A stretch of DNA of 64,000 bases from Streptosporangiaceae bacterium (GTDB lineage Bacteria > Actinomycetota > Actinomycetes > Streptosporangiales > Streptosporangiaceae): assembly GCA_019239975.1 (NCBI GenBank), contig JAFAZE010000095.1, positions 1-64,000 of the forward strand. The letters are read 5' to 3'. Of this stretch, positions 15,409 to 24,111 are shown one piece after another. The position numbers were made by a program, and so were the translations under genes. The number at the start of each line of letters is the position of its first letter. The first letter of the stretch is position 1. The notes beneath the pieces were generated by a model. It worked only from the letters and a program-made list of their open reading frames with translations. It searched no databases and was not told the origin of the DNA.

Positions 15409-16524
15409 GTGAACACTTTCCCGCCGCGGCCGCGAGTTCGGCCTGACCACGACCGAGCCTCGGCCGCCTGTCCCGCCACCCCCGTACATCGCGGCTATCT
15501 GCGCCGCCCCAGAGGGCTCGTGATAAGAGCAGTGCTGGCGCTGACCGCCTGCGTGGCGGCCGCCGCCTGCTCGAGTCAGGGCGTATCCGGCAGCACCCCG
15601 GCGAACTCGGCGGCGAACGGGCCTCGCGTCACCGTCATCATGGTGACGCACGGGCAGTCGTTCGACCCGTTCTGGGCGCTGGTGCAAAAGGGGGCGCAGA
15701 CGGCGGCGACGGACTTCAACGTCAACCTCGTCTACCGCTCTCCCGCCACCACGAATCCGCAGGAACAGGCCTCCCTCATCACCCAGGCGGCCGCCCAGCA
15801 TCCGAAGGGGCTCATTGTGACGATCCCCGACGCCGCGGTGCTGTCCAGCCCGGTCAGGCAGGCGGCCTCGGCCGGCGTCCCCGTCATCGTGATGAACGTG
15901 GGCGCCGCCGTGTACCAGAATGTGGGCGGCCTGACCTTCGTCGGCCAGGACGAGCTCGCCGCCGGCGCGGAGGCCGCCCGGGAGATGGCCGATGCCGGCG
16001 TGCACAAGGCGCTGTGCGTCATCCATGAAGAGCAGAACATCGCGCTGGTCCAGCGCTGCGCCGGCTTCGCCAGGGCGCTGGCGGCCAGGGGCGGCTCGGT
16101 CCAGATCCTGCACGTCAACGGGGCCCAGCTGAACGACGCGGCAACCGCGATAGAGAACACGCTGAAGGCCAACCCCGCCATCGGCGGGGTGCTCGCCACC
16201 GGCATCCTCGGGTTCGACGCCGCTGGCGGTGCGCTGCAGGCCCTGGGCAAGTTCGGCACGATCAAGCTCGGCACCTTCGACGTCTCGACCCAGGACCTGA
16301 ACGCGGTAAGCAACGGCCAGGCGTCGTTCGTCATCGACCAGCAGCCGTTCCTGGAGGGTTACAACGCGGTTCAGACCATGGCGTTCGAGGTGCGGTACGG
16401 CCAGCACCCGTTCGGGCCGATCTTCACCGGGCCGAGCCTGGTCACCAAGGCCAACGTGGCGCAGGTTCAGCAGCTCTACAAGAGCACCGGCATTCCCCTG
16501 TTCAACGGGGGGTACCCGCTATGA
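15409..16524 (+). CDS. Sugar-binding-type lipoprotein (Peripla_BP_4 fold)
   Basis: This extracytoplasmic solute-binding protein has a lipobox (TACVAAAAC, then SSQG) after a hydrophobic stretch. The mature domain begins PRVTVIMVTHGQSFDPFWALVQKGAQTAA and has the ribose/autoinducer-binding pattern (PKGLIVTIPDA, GVPVIVMNVGA, GVLATGILGFDAAGGAL). GTG at 15409 has ggaggg 4 bp upstream and is preferred over 15391 and 15520. It overlaps the next gene, a sodium:solute symporter, by 4 bp (ATGA) rather than sitting beside an ABC permease and ATPase. The ligand is unknown, probably a sugar or polyol. Confidence 0.88.
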   Translation: MNTFPPRPRVRPDHDRASAACPATPVHRGYLRRPRGLVIRAVLALTACVAAAACSSQGVSGSTPANSAANGPRVTVIMVTHGQSFDPFWALVQKGAQTAATDFNVNLVYRSPATTNPQEQASLITQAAAQHPKGLIVTIPDAAVLSSPVRQAASAGVPVIVMNVGAAVYQNVGGLTFVGQDELAAGAEAAREMADAGVHKALCVIHEEQNIALVQRCAGFARALAARGGSVQILHVNGAQLNDAATAIENTLKANPAIGGVLATGILGFDAAGGALQALGKFGTIKLGTFDVSTQDLNAVSNGQASFVIDQQPFLEGYNAVQTMAFEVRYGQHPFGPIFTGPSLVTKANVAQVQQLYKSTGIPLFNGGYPL

Positions 16525-18191
16525 TGCCGGCAGCGGTTTCGCCGCTGGCCGCCGGGTTGCGCCTCTCGCTGGCCCCGCTGGATTACACGCTGCTGTTCAT
16601 CTACTTCATGTTCGTCATAGGGATCGGGTTCGCGCTGCGCCGCCTGGTCCAGACCTCGACGGACTTCTTCCTGTCCGGCCGCTCGCTGCCGTCCTGGATC
16701 ACCGGGATCGCGTTCATCTCGGCCAACCTGGGCGCGATCGAGATCCTCGGCATGGCGGCCAGCGGAGCCCAGTACGGCGTCAGCGTCGTGCACTACTACT
16801 GGATCGGCGCGGTCCCGGCCATGGTGTTCCTCGGCGTCGTGATGATGCCGTTCTACTACGGCTCACGGGTGCGCAGCGTCCCTGAGTACCTGCACCGCCG
16901 GTTCGACCGTAAGACGCACCTGGTGAACGCCCTCATCTTCGTGCTGTCGTCGGTGCTGATCGCCGGGGTGAACCTGTACGCGCTCGCCGCGGTGCTGCAG
17001 TCGCTGCTCGGCATCCCGCTGGCGGTGGCGATCATCGCCTCGGCCCTGTTCGTGCTGTCCTACATCCTGCTGGGCGGGCTGTCCAGCGCCATCTACAACG
17101 AGGTGATGCAGTTCTTCGTGATCCTGCTGGGCCTGGTCCCGCTGATCATCGTGGCGCTGAAAGAGACCGGCGGGCTCCACGGCCTGTTCAGTAAGCTCGC
17201 CACGCAGGGAACTGCCTACACCCACCCCTGGGCCGGCACCGGGCTGGGCGGGAGCAACCCGTTCGGCGACTGGATCGGCATCGTCTTCGGCCTCGGGTTC
17301 TGCCTGTCGTTCGCCTACTGGACCACCAACTTCGCCGAGGTGCAGCGCGCGATGTCGGCCAAGGACGAGGCCAACGCGCGGCTGACACCGATCATCGCGG
17401 CATACCCGAAGGCGATCATCCCGTTCGGCACGGTCATCCCGGGCATGGCCGCGATCCTGCTGATCCCGGGCCTGGGAGCGGCCGGCGGACTGACGTTCAC
17501 CGACGCCATCCCGGCGCTGTACAACAAGTACCTCCCCGTCGGCGTGCTCGGGGTGGCGGTGACCGGCCTGCTCGCCGCGTTCATGGCCGGTATGGCCGCC
17601 AACGTCTCCTCGTTCAACGCCGTGTGGACCTACGACATCTGGCAGAACTACATCCGCCCCGGCCGTCCGGACAGCTACTACCTGCGGGTCGGCCGGATCA
17701 CCACGGTGGTCGGCGTCTTCATCGGGATCGGGACCGCGTTCATCGCGGCCGGCTACAACAACATCTCCAACTACTTCCAGGCGCTGTTCTCGTTCTTCAA
17801 CGTGCCGATCTTCGTGGCGTTCATCATCGGCATGTTCTGGCGGAAGGCCGGCCGCGGGTCGGGGTTCTGGGGACTGATCATCGGGACGCTGTTCTCCTTC
17901 GGCACCTGGCTGCTGTACAAGCAGGGAGTGATTCACTTCCGCAGTGACATCGCCGAGACCCAGTGGGGCGCGATCTTCGGGTTCGCCGCCGGGGCGCTCG
18001 CCATGGTCATCGCGAGCATCTGGAGCAAGCCCAGGCCCATCTCCGAGCTGCGCGGCCTGGTCTGGGGGTACGCCGAACGAGACCCCGCGACGGCGGACAA
18101 GAAGCGGCCCTGGTACAAGTCTCCGCTGCTGTGGGGCATCGGCGCGCTCATCATCAGCGTCTTGCTGTACGTGTATATCGAGGTGGTGTAG
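16521..18191 (+). CDS. Sodium:solute symporter (SSS/SGLT family)
   Basis: The 556-aa membrane protein has about 13-14 hydrophobic segments, beginning DYTLLFIYFMFVIGIGFALRR. It shows SSS hallmarks such as FFLSGRSLPSWITGIAFISANLGAIEILGM and GGLSSAIYNEVMQFF. Members couple sodium influx to uptake of sugars, amino acids or vitamins. It is translated in overlap with the binding lipoprotein and followed 2 nt later by a small membrane protein, so the three likely form one uptake unit. Confidence 0.93.
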   Translation: MMPAAVSPLAAGLRLSLAPLDYTLLFIYFMFVIGIGFALRRLVQTSTDFFLSGRSLPSWITGIAFISANLGAIEILGMAASGAQYGVSVVHYYWIGAVPAMVFLGVVMMPFYYGSRVRSVPEYLHRRFDRKTHLVNALIFVLSSVLIAGVNLYALAAVLQSLLGIPLAVAIIASALFVLSYILLGGLSSAIYNEVMQFFVILLGLVPLIIVALKETGGLHGLFSKLATQGTAYTHPWAGTGLGGSNPFGDWIGIVFGLGFCLSFAYWTTNFAEVQRAMSAKDEANARLTPIIAAYPKAIIPFGTVIPGMAAILLIPGLGAAGGLTFTDAIPALYNKYLPVGVLGVAVTGLLAAFMAGMAANVSSFNAVWTYDIWQNYIRPGRPDSYYLRVGRITTVVGVFIGIGTAFIAAGYNNISNYFQALFSFFNVPIFVAFIIGMFWRKAGRGSGFWGLIIGTLFSFGTWLLYKQGVIHFRSDIAETQWGAIFGFAAGALAMVIASIWSKPRPISELRGLVWGYAERDPATADKKRPWYKSPLLWGIGALIISVLLYVYIEVV

Positions 18192-18193
18192 GG

Positions 18194-18577
18194 ATGACGT
18201 CGGCAGGCGGCCCGGAGCGGCCGGTCGGGGCCGAGATGGAGGCCGAACGGGCTCCGAAGCCGGTTCTCACCCCGGAGGAGGCGAGGAACTGGCGGCTCGC
18301 CAAGCTGTTCGATCTGCGCTCGTTCATCGGGGCACTGCTTCTCATCTTCGGAGTCCTGGTGATCATCCCGGGGATCGCCGCGAGCCAGGCGACGATCAGC
18401 AAGTCGGCCGGAATCAACCTGTCGCTGTGGATCGGCGCGCTGATGCTGGTCGTCGGCGCCTTCTTCGTGACCTGGATACTGCTGAGGCCGCCTCCGCCGG
18501 TGACGGCCGCGGAGATGGAAGCCGTCCGGAAGGCCCGCGAGGAGTTCGGCACCCAGGGGGGACCGCCCGCGCACTGA
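18194..18577 (+). CDS. Small membrane protein of the symporter operon
   Basis: The 127-aa protein has a polar N-terminus, two transmembrane helices (about residues 47-63 and 76-95, FIGALLLIFGVLVIIPGIAA and LSLWIGALMLVVGAFFVTW) and a cytosolic helical tail. It starts 2 nt after the symporter stop with GGG just before the ATG. An accessory subunit of the symporter is the natural guess; such small partners occur beside SSS genes. Confidence 0.8.
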   Translation: MTSAGGPERPVGAEMEAERAPKPVLTPEEARNWRLAKLFDLRSFIGALLLIFGVLVIIPGIAASQATISKSAGINLSLWIGALMLVVGAFFVTWILLRPPPPVTAAEMEAVRKAREEFGTQGGPPAH

Positions 18578-18620
18578 GGCTAGCTGGGCAGAGGCTAGCT
18601 GGGCAGAGGCTAGCTGGGCA
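18576..18620. repeat. Three tandem 15-bp repeats
   Basis: The unit gaggctagctgggca is repeated three times without error, starting at the stop codon of the small membrane protein gene. Each unit contains the palindrome gctagc. Confidence 0.9.
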
Positions 18621-18628
18621 ATGAGGGC

Positions 18629-19285
18629 CTATCTGGCGCCGACGGGCTCCGGCTGAGCCGGCCGCGGAGCGGACACCAGGTCCATGATCGTGCCGCTGAT
18701 CGCGCGATCGACCACCGCCAGGACCTCCGCCCGCGTCCGCCCGGCCTCGTCGTTCCACTGCGTGAGCGTGCGCACCCGCGCCAGCCGGACCTCCGGTGGA
18801 GGAACCGGAGGCATGCCGCCGGGCGGCGGTGCGTCCGGCTGGCCGCGCGAGCTCCACAGCGCGTCGTACACCGCGTCGGCGGCCCGGCCGACGTCCGAGA
18901 CCGAACCGGCTTGCCGTGACCCGGCCCGCACCAGCGCGCCGACCAGGCAGACGCCCTCGACGTGGTCCGGGGTGCCGCCCGCGGCCGCGTAGCCGTCGAC
19001 CAGCCGCGGGGTGCCGTCAGCGGAACTCACCGCCCACCAGCCACCCTGTATCCAGCCGGCCTCCAGCTCGGTACGCGCGCCCTCCAGCACCGCCAGCTGC
19101 CTGGTCAGCTGGGCCAGGACCAGCTCCGCGCCCGGTGCCGGCATCAGCCGCCGCCACACCCGGCGCCACCATTTCCGTTCGCGGGCGTCACCGTTCCCGT
19201 GGCCAGCGTCCGCCGTAACCTCGTGCGGTACGGCAGGCTCGGCCAGCCGCGAACCTGCGCGCCGCGCCATCTCCGTTATCGCCAC
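18629..19285 (-). CDS. DUF6197-like hypothetical protein
   Basis: The 218-aa protein carries the pattern WIQGGWWAVSSADGTP, then VEGVCLVGALVRAGS and, near the end, LTQWNDEAGRTRAEVLAVVDRAI. This recalls the DUF6197 family of actinobacterial proteins of unknown role. A Pro-rich linker (PPPGGMPPVPPPEV) precedes the last block. It is divergent from hemQ across 48 bp, so the two share a promoter region. Confidence 0.65.
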   Translation of the reverse strand: MAITEMARRAGSRLAEPAVPHEVTADAGHGNGDARERKWWRRVWRRLMPAPGAELVLAQLTRQLAVLEGARTELEAGWIQGGWWAVSSADGTPRLVDGYAAAGGTPDHVEGVCLVGALVRAGSRQAGSVSDVGRAADAVYDALWSSRGQPDAPPPGGMPPVPPPEVRLARVRTLTQWNDEAGRTRAEVLAVVDRAISGTIMDLVSAPRPAQPEPVGAR

Positions 19286-19333
19286 GTCAGCATTCTACGA
19301 TTCCCCCGCCGACCTGCGACATAGCATGAGGGC

Positions 19334-20059
19334 ATGGCTGGCAACGAGGGCGAAACCGGTCAGCGGCTGCGCGCCCGGGACCTGAACGAGCTGATCCGGT
19401 ACACGATGTGGTCGGTGTTCCGGGTGTCCGACCGCGGCGCGCTCGACCGCGGCGCGGTCCGCGAGGCGGCGTCGGACGAGCTGGCCGCGCTGACCGACCA
19501 GGCCGCCGGGAAGGGCATCGTCACCCGCGGGAGCTACGACCTGCAGGGGCTGCGCGCCGACGCCGACTACATGTTCTGGTGGGTGGCGCCGACCTCCGGC
19601 GAACTGCAGGAGCAGTACGTGCGGTTCCGCCGTACCCGGCTCGGCCGGGCCAGCGAACCGGTCTGGTCAGTGATGGCACTGCACCGGCCCGCCGAGTTCA
19701 ACAAGGGGCACATCCCGGCGTTCCTGGCGGACGAGGAGCCGCGCGCCTACCTGAGCGTTTACCCGTTCGTCCGGTCCTACGAGTGGTACCTCCTCGACCC
19801 CGCCGACCGCCGCAGGATGCTCGCCGAGCACGGCATGATGGCGCGGGAGTACCCCGACGTCCGGGCCAACACGGTCAGCAGCTTCTCGCTGAACGACTAC
19901 GAGTGGATACTCGCGTTCGAGGCCGACGAACTGCACCGCATCGTGGACCTGATGCGGCACCTGCGCGGCGCCGAAGCGCGCCGGCACACCCGGGTCGAGA
20001 CCCCCTTCTACACCGGCAGGCGCAAGTCCGTCCGCGAGCTCATAACCGACCTGGTGTGA
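19334..20059 (+). CDS. hemQ: Coproheme decarboxylase (HemQ/ChdC)
   Basis: It catalyses the last step of coproporphyrin-dependent heme synthesis, turning coproheme into heme b with peroxide. The chlorite-dismutase-like fold is evident from YTMWSVFRV, the block [19 protein letters not shown], the [10 protein letters not shown] segment with its catalytic Tyr, and the [24 protein letters not shown] motif. At 241 aa it is of normal length. Together with hemY at 12798 it indicates the Gram-positive heme pathway. Confidence 0.95.
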   Translation: MAGNEGETGQRLRARDLNELIRYTMWSVFRVSDRGALDRGAVREAASDELAALTDQAAGKGIVTRGSYDLQGLRADADYMFWWVAPTSGELQEQYVRFRRTRLGRASEPVWSVMALHRPAEFNKGHIPAFLADEEPRAYLSVYPFVRSYEWYLLDPADRRRMLAEHGMMAREYPDVRANTVSSFSLNDYEWILAFEADELHRIVDLMRHLRGAEARRHTRVETPFYTGRRKSVRELITDLV

Positions 20060-20186
20060 GACAGCCGCGCGCCGCAGCGGGCTATGGCGGGGTAGCGCGG
20101 AGTGCGCCGCGCTTTTACGGCGAGCACCGCAGGGGGTTACGGCGGGTAGCGCGGAGTGAGCCGCGATAGCGGCTCACATTCCGCGA

Positions 20187-21185
20187 TCACGCGGCCCGCG
20201 GGAGGCCCTCGCGGCCTCCCCGGCCGCGCGATGCTACGGCGGGCACCACAGCGGGCTGGGGGTTCTGGGGGGCTTCGCCCCCCGGGCTGGCAGAGTTCTG
20301 GGGGGCTTCGCCCCCCGGGCTGGCAGCGAGCAGCGATCCGCCGAGGATAAGGGCGAACGACACGGCGACCGAGACGCTGAGCGGCTCGCCGAGGAGGGCC
20401 GCGCCGGCGACGACCGCGACCGCCGGGTTGACGTAGGTGATCACGACCGCGCGGCGGGCGCCCGCTTCGGCGATCAGCTTCAGGTAGAGCACGAACGCGG
20501 CGGCGGTGCACACCAGGGCCAGCACGCCCATGGCGGCCAGCACCCGGGCCGGCGGCATGTGGTGCGGCCACGTCATCGCGGCCAGCGGCGCGTAGCAGAG
20601 GGCCGCGGCGGCCAGGCAGGCCGCCGTCATCGGCAGTTCCGGCACGTCGTGCAGGTGCCGCGCCGCCACCATCGGGGAGATCGCGTAGCACAGCGCGACC
20701 AGCAGCACCTCCGTGACAGGCCAGGCGGTCCCCCCGCTCAGGTGCGGTCCGCCGAGCACGGCCACGCCGGCGAAGCCGGCCGCCAGCCCGAGCCACCGCG
20801 CCGTCCCCAGCCGTTCGCGGTCCCCGAGGAACCTGCCTGCCGCCGCGCCGATGATGGGCACGGCGGCGATCAGCAGCCCGCTGAGCGAGCTGGACAGGCG
20901 GCGTTCGGCGTCGGACAGCAGGAAGTACGGCCCGATCATCTCGCCGGCCGCGAACAGGGCGACCGGCCTCCAGTGCGCGCGCAGCGCCGGCAGCGCGGAA
21001 CGCGGCGCCCCACGCGGCCCGTGGCGCCAGACAAGGGGCACCAGCACCACGGCACCGGCCGCGGACCGCGCGAACGCCAGCACGGGTGCGGAGATCCCCG
21101 CGTCCACCGCGACCTTGATCAGTAGGTACGGGATTCCCCAGATCACGCTCATCGCCGCGAATAGCAGCCAGCCCTTACGAGTCAT
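20187..21185 (-). CDS. EamA/DMT-family exporter
   Basis: The 332-aa protein has ten hydrophobic segments in two EamA halves (start GWLLFAAMSVIWGIPYLLIKV; second half ends ITYVNPAVAVVAGAALLGEPL). The family exports amino acids, metabolites or drugs. It is divergent from a MocR-type regulator across 70 bp, a common regulator-transporter pair. The C-terminus is lengthened by two 11-codon repeats (SPGGEAPQN units) encoded by duplicated hairpin DNA at 20262-20326. Confidence 0.9.
   Translation of the reverse strand: MTRKGWLLFAAMSVIWGIPYLLIKVAVDAGISAPVLAFARSAAGAVVLVPLVWRHGPRGAPRSALPALRAHWRPVALFAAGEMIGPYFLLSDAERRLSSSLSGLLIAAVPIIGAAAGRFLGDRERLGTARWLGLAAGFAGVAVLGGPHLSGGTAWPVTEVLLVALCYAISPMVAARHLHDVPELPMTAACLAAAALCYAPLAAMTWPHHMPPARVLAAMGVLALVCTAAAFVLYLKLIAEAGARRAVVITYVNPAVAVVAGAALLGEPLSVSVAVSFALILGGSLLAASPGGEAPQNSASPGGEAPQNPQPAVVPAVASRGRGGREGLPRAA
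20262..20326. repeat. Two direct copies of a 32-bp hairpin element inside a coding end
   Basis: Copies at 20262-20293 and 20295-20326 are identical and each holds ggggggcttcgcccccc, a 6-bp-plus stem. The 33-bp period preserves the reading frame of the transporter C-terminus. Confidence 0.9.
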
Positions 21186-21255
21186 GTCAGTGCCTCCTGC
21201 TCGCTCACGTCACCGACGCTACGGCCTTGGTGGGCTACCGGTAAGCTCCAATTCC

Positions 21256-22905
21256 ATGCCGATAGAGTGGTCCGGTTTGAGCCCAGAGCTGCTTTTGACG
21301 CTGGACCGGCGGTCCGCGGCGCCGCTGCGCGCGCAGCTCGAGACGCAGCTGCGCGAGGCGATCCGGTCGGGGCGGCTACGGACCGGCGAGCGGCTGCCGT
21401 CCTCGCGGGAGCTGGCCCGCGCCCTCAGCCTGTCCCGCGGCCTGATCCAGGAGTGTTACGGCCAGCTTCTCGCCGAGGGATACCTGAGCGCCAGGGGCGG
21501 CTCGGCGACCCGGGTTGCGGCGGGTGCCGCCGCGCCGCCGGCTGCGAACCGCCGCCCAGGGGCCGCGGGGGCCGCGCGGGCCGCGGCGCCGGCGCGGCTG
21601 CTGGCCGACTTCATCACCGGCGTGCCCGACCTGGCGAGTTTCCCCCGCGACGACTGGCTGTGGGCCATGCGCGAAGCGTGCCGCGCCGCGCCGAGCGCGG
21701 ACTTCAACTACGGCGACCCGCGCGGCAGCCCGGTGCTTCGCGAGGTGCTGGCCGCCTACCTGCGCCGGGTTCGCGGCGCGGCGGCCGACGCCGGGCACAT
21801 GGTGATCTGCACGGGGTTCGGGCAGGGGCTGGGCCTGGTGCTGCGCGTGCTCGCCCGCCACGGCGTGCGGCGGGTGGCGTTCGAGGACCCGGGATACGGC
21901 GACTCCGCCGAGGCGGCGGCATGGGCCGGAGCGGAGGCGGTGCCGGTCCCGGTCGGCGAGTCCGGCATCGACGTGGCCGCGCTCGCCGCCACGGGCGCCC
22001 GCGCGGTCGTGCTGACCCCGGCCCACCAGTGGCCCACCGGTGTCGTCCTGGCGGCGGAGCGCCGGCAGGCGCTGGTCTCGTGGGCGTCGGAACACGACGC
22101 GACGATCATCGAGGACGACTACGACGCCGAGTTCCGCTACGACAGGGACCCCGTCGGCGCGCTGCAGGGCCTCGCGGCGGACCGGGTGGCGGCGCTGGGC
22201 ACGGTGAGCAAGTCGCTGTCGCCGTCGGTGCGGCTCGGCTGGATCCTCTGCCCGCCTGCCCTGGCCCACGCGATCGCCGAGGAAAAGCGCCTCACCGACC
22301 GCGGGTCGCCGTGGCTCGACCAGCTCGCGCTCGCCACACTCGTCGAGTCCGGTCGCTACGACCGGCAGTTGCGCCGGATGCGCGCGGTCTACTCCCGCCG
22401 GCGGGACACCCTCGCGGAGGCCGCGGCGGCGCACCTGCCCGGTGTCCGGCTGACCGGCCTCGCCGCCGGCTTCCATGTGGTGGCTCACCTGCCCGCGGAC
22501 ATGGCCCGTGACGAGGGCGCCGAGCATGCGCTGATCGCCGCGGCGCGGGCACGCTCCGTCGGGCTGTACGGCATGAGCCAGTACCGCTCGACGAGAGCGG
22601 CCGTTCCCGGCCAGCTGGTGCTTGGATTCGGCAACCTGAACGAGCGTGCCATCCGGGCGGGCCTCGCCGTCGCCGGCGAAGTGCTGCGCGAGGCGGGCAC
22701 CACCGTCCGTTTAGTAAAAATCTTGATTCTGGAAGACCAGCGAGGTGAGCTATGGACCGCGGCAGGCTGGAGGCCTTCAGCGACGGCGTGTTCGCCGTCG
22801 CCATCACGCTGCTCGCGCTCGGCCTCTCGGTCGACGGGCCCGGGCACGGGACGTCGCTCGCCCACCAGCTCGCGAACCGATGGCCGTCTTTCGTCGCGTA
22901 CCTGA
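21256..22905 (+). CDS. MocR-type regulator (GntR HTH plus aminotransferase-like domain)
   Basis: The N-terminal GntR winged helix (REAIRSGRLRTGERLPSSRE, LARALSLSRGLIQECYGQL) is fused to a PLP fold-type I aminotransferase-like domain. That domain has FNYGDPRGSPVLRE, DDYDAEFRYDR and the PLP lysine motif GTVSKSLSPSVRLGW. MocR proteins use PLP or a PLP adduct as effector. The divergent EamA exporter is the likely target. Homology ends near VLREAGTTVR; the frame then continues about 70 residues over the start of the next gene, so the real C-terminus may have been lost by a small frameshift near 22712. Confidence 0.9.
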   Translation: MPIEWSGLSPELLLTLDRRSAAPLRAQLETQLREAIRSGRLRTGERLPSSRELARALSLSRGLIQECYGQLLAEGYLSARGGSATRVAAGAAAPPAANRRPGAAGAARAAAPARLLADFITGVPDLASFPRDDWLWAMREACRAAPSADFNYGDPRGSPVLREVLAAYLRRVRGAAADAGHMVICTGFGQGLGLVLRVLARHGVRRVAFEDPGYGDSAEAAAWAGAEAVPVPVGESGIDVAALAATGARAVVLTPAHQWPTGVVLAAERRQALVSWASEHDATIIEDDYDAEFRYDRDPVGALQGLAADRVAALGTVSKSLSPSVRLGWILCPPALAHAIAEEKRLTDRGSPWLDQLALATLVESGRYDRQLRRMRAVYSRRRDTLAEAAAAHLPGVRLTGLAAGFHVVAHLPADMARDEGAEHALIAAARARSVGLYGMSQYRSTRAAVPGQLVLGFGNLNERAIRAGLAVAGEVLREAGTTVRLVKILILEDQRGELWTAAGWRPSATACSPSPSRCSRSASRSTGPGTGRRSPTSSRTDGRLSSRT

Positions 22906-23381
22906 TCAGCTTCTTCACGGTCGGCATCATCTGGGTCAACCATCACGCGCTCGTGTCCAACGTCAAGACGGTGGACCGCATGCTGCTGTTCCTGAACCTG
23001 GTGCTGCTGCTGTTCGTGGTCATGGTCCCGTTCGGGACCGGGACCCTGGCCGACTACCTCGCGCACGGCGGTTTCGACGCCCGGCTGGCGGTGGCGGTGT
23101 ACTGCCTGGTGCTGGTCGGGATGTCGGCGGGGTTCTCCGCGATGTTCGAGTGGTCGCTGCGCGAGGGGCGCACCCACGCGTCGGTGCCGCGGGACCAGTG
23201 GTGGGCGGCGCGGCGCAGGTTCACCTCCGGCGGCCTGGTCTACCTGCTGGCCACCGGGGTGGCGTTCATCAGCGCGCCGGTGGCGTTCGCCATCACCGGG
23301 GCGGTCGCCCTGTACTACGTGTTCGAGAGGACGCCGGGCAGCCGGGCCCGCGCCGGCAGCCAGCGGCCGGACTCAGGCTGA
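22752..23381 (+). CDS. TMEM175-family potassium channel-like protein
   Basis: The 209-aa membrane protein begins with the family signature R-x3-FSDGVFAVAITLLAL and has six hydrophobic segments. The HH-containing IIWVNHHALV helix is also typical of bacterial TMEM175, which forms tetrameric, potassium-permeable channels. ATG at 22752 has gaggtgag just upstream and lies inside the overrunning MocR frame. Confidence 0.9.
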   Translation: MDRGRLEAFSDGVFAVAITLLALGLSVDGPGHGTSLAHQLANRWPSFVAYLISFFTVGIIWVNHHALVSNVKTVDRMLLFLNLVLLLFVVMVPFGTGTLADYLAHGGFDARLAVAVYCLVLVGMSAGFSAMFEWSLREGRTHASVPRDQWWAARRRFTSGGLVYLLATGVAFISAPVAFAITGAVALYYVFERTPGSRARAGSQRPDSG

Positions 23382-23442
23382 CCGGGACGCGGCCTCCTGA
23401 CCGGGCGTGACCGGCACCGGGCGTGACCAGTCCCGGGCGTGT

Positions 23443-24111
23443 TCAGTCCCGGGCGAGGCCGTTCTCGTAGGCGAAGATCACGGCCTGCACCCGGTCGCGG
23501 AGACCGAGCTTCGTGAACACGTGCCCCACGTGCGTCTTGACCGTGTTCTCGGAGACGTACAGCGCGGCGGCGATCTCCGCGTTGGACAGCCCGCGGGCGA
23601 CGAGGCGAAGCACCTCGCGTTCCCGGCCGGTCAGCGCGCCGAGGTCGGCCCGCGGCCGCGCCCGGGCATCCGGGCCGGCCTCGCGCGGCCGGCGCGCGAA
23701 CAGCCCGATGAGCCGCCTGGTCACCGACGGCGCGAGCAGCGCGTCGCCGGCCGCCACGATGCGGACGCCGGCCACCAGGTCCTCGGGCCTCGCGTCCTTG
23801 AGCAGGAACCCGCTGGCGCCGGCGGCGAGAGCGTCGAAGACGTACTCGTCCCTGTCGTACGTGGTCAGGATCAGCACCCGCGGCGCGTCCGGCCCTCGGC
23901 AGACCCTGCCGGCCGCCTCGATGCCGTCGGTACCGGGCATCCGCACGTCCATCAGCACGACGTCCGGGCGCAGCCGTTCGGATTCGGCTATCGCCGCCGC
24001 GCCGTCGGCCGCCTCGCCGGCGACGGTGATGTCCGGCTGCGCGCCGAGCAGCGTGCGCAGCCCGACCCGCACCAGCGGCTGGTCGTCCGCGATCAGGACC
24101 CGTATCGTCAT
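23443..24111 (-). CDS. NarL/LuxR-family response regulator
   Basis: The receiver domain (residues 3-120) shows the acidic pair IADDQ, phosphoacceptor VVLMDVRMPG (Asp) and LILTTYDRDEYVFDAL. The LuxR-type HTH follows (LTGREREVLRLVARGLSNAEIA, then SENTVKTHVGHVFTKLGL). It overlaps the upstream histidine kinase gene by 4 bp, so the two form one two-component system. The signal is unknown. Confidence 0.95.
   Translation of the reverse strand: MTIRVLIADDQPLVRVGLRTLLGAQPDITVAGEAADGAAAIAESERLRPDVVLMDVRMPGTDGIEAAGRVCRGPDAPRVLILTTYDRDEYVFDALAAGASGFLLKDARPEDLVAGVRIVAAGDALLAPSVTRRLIGLFARRPREAGPDARARPRADLGALTGREREVLRLVARGLSNAEIAAALYVSENTVKTHVGHVFTKLGLRDRVQAVIFAYENGLARD

Noticed and set aside
20060-20186. 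Small gene between hemQ and the exporter
   Set aside because: The stretch is repeats of ggcggg/agcgcggagtg type without a start plus ribosome site or a plausible product.
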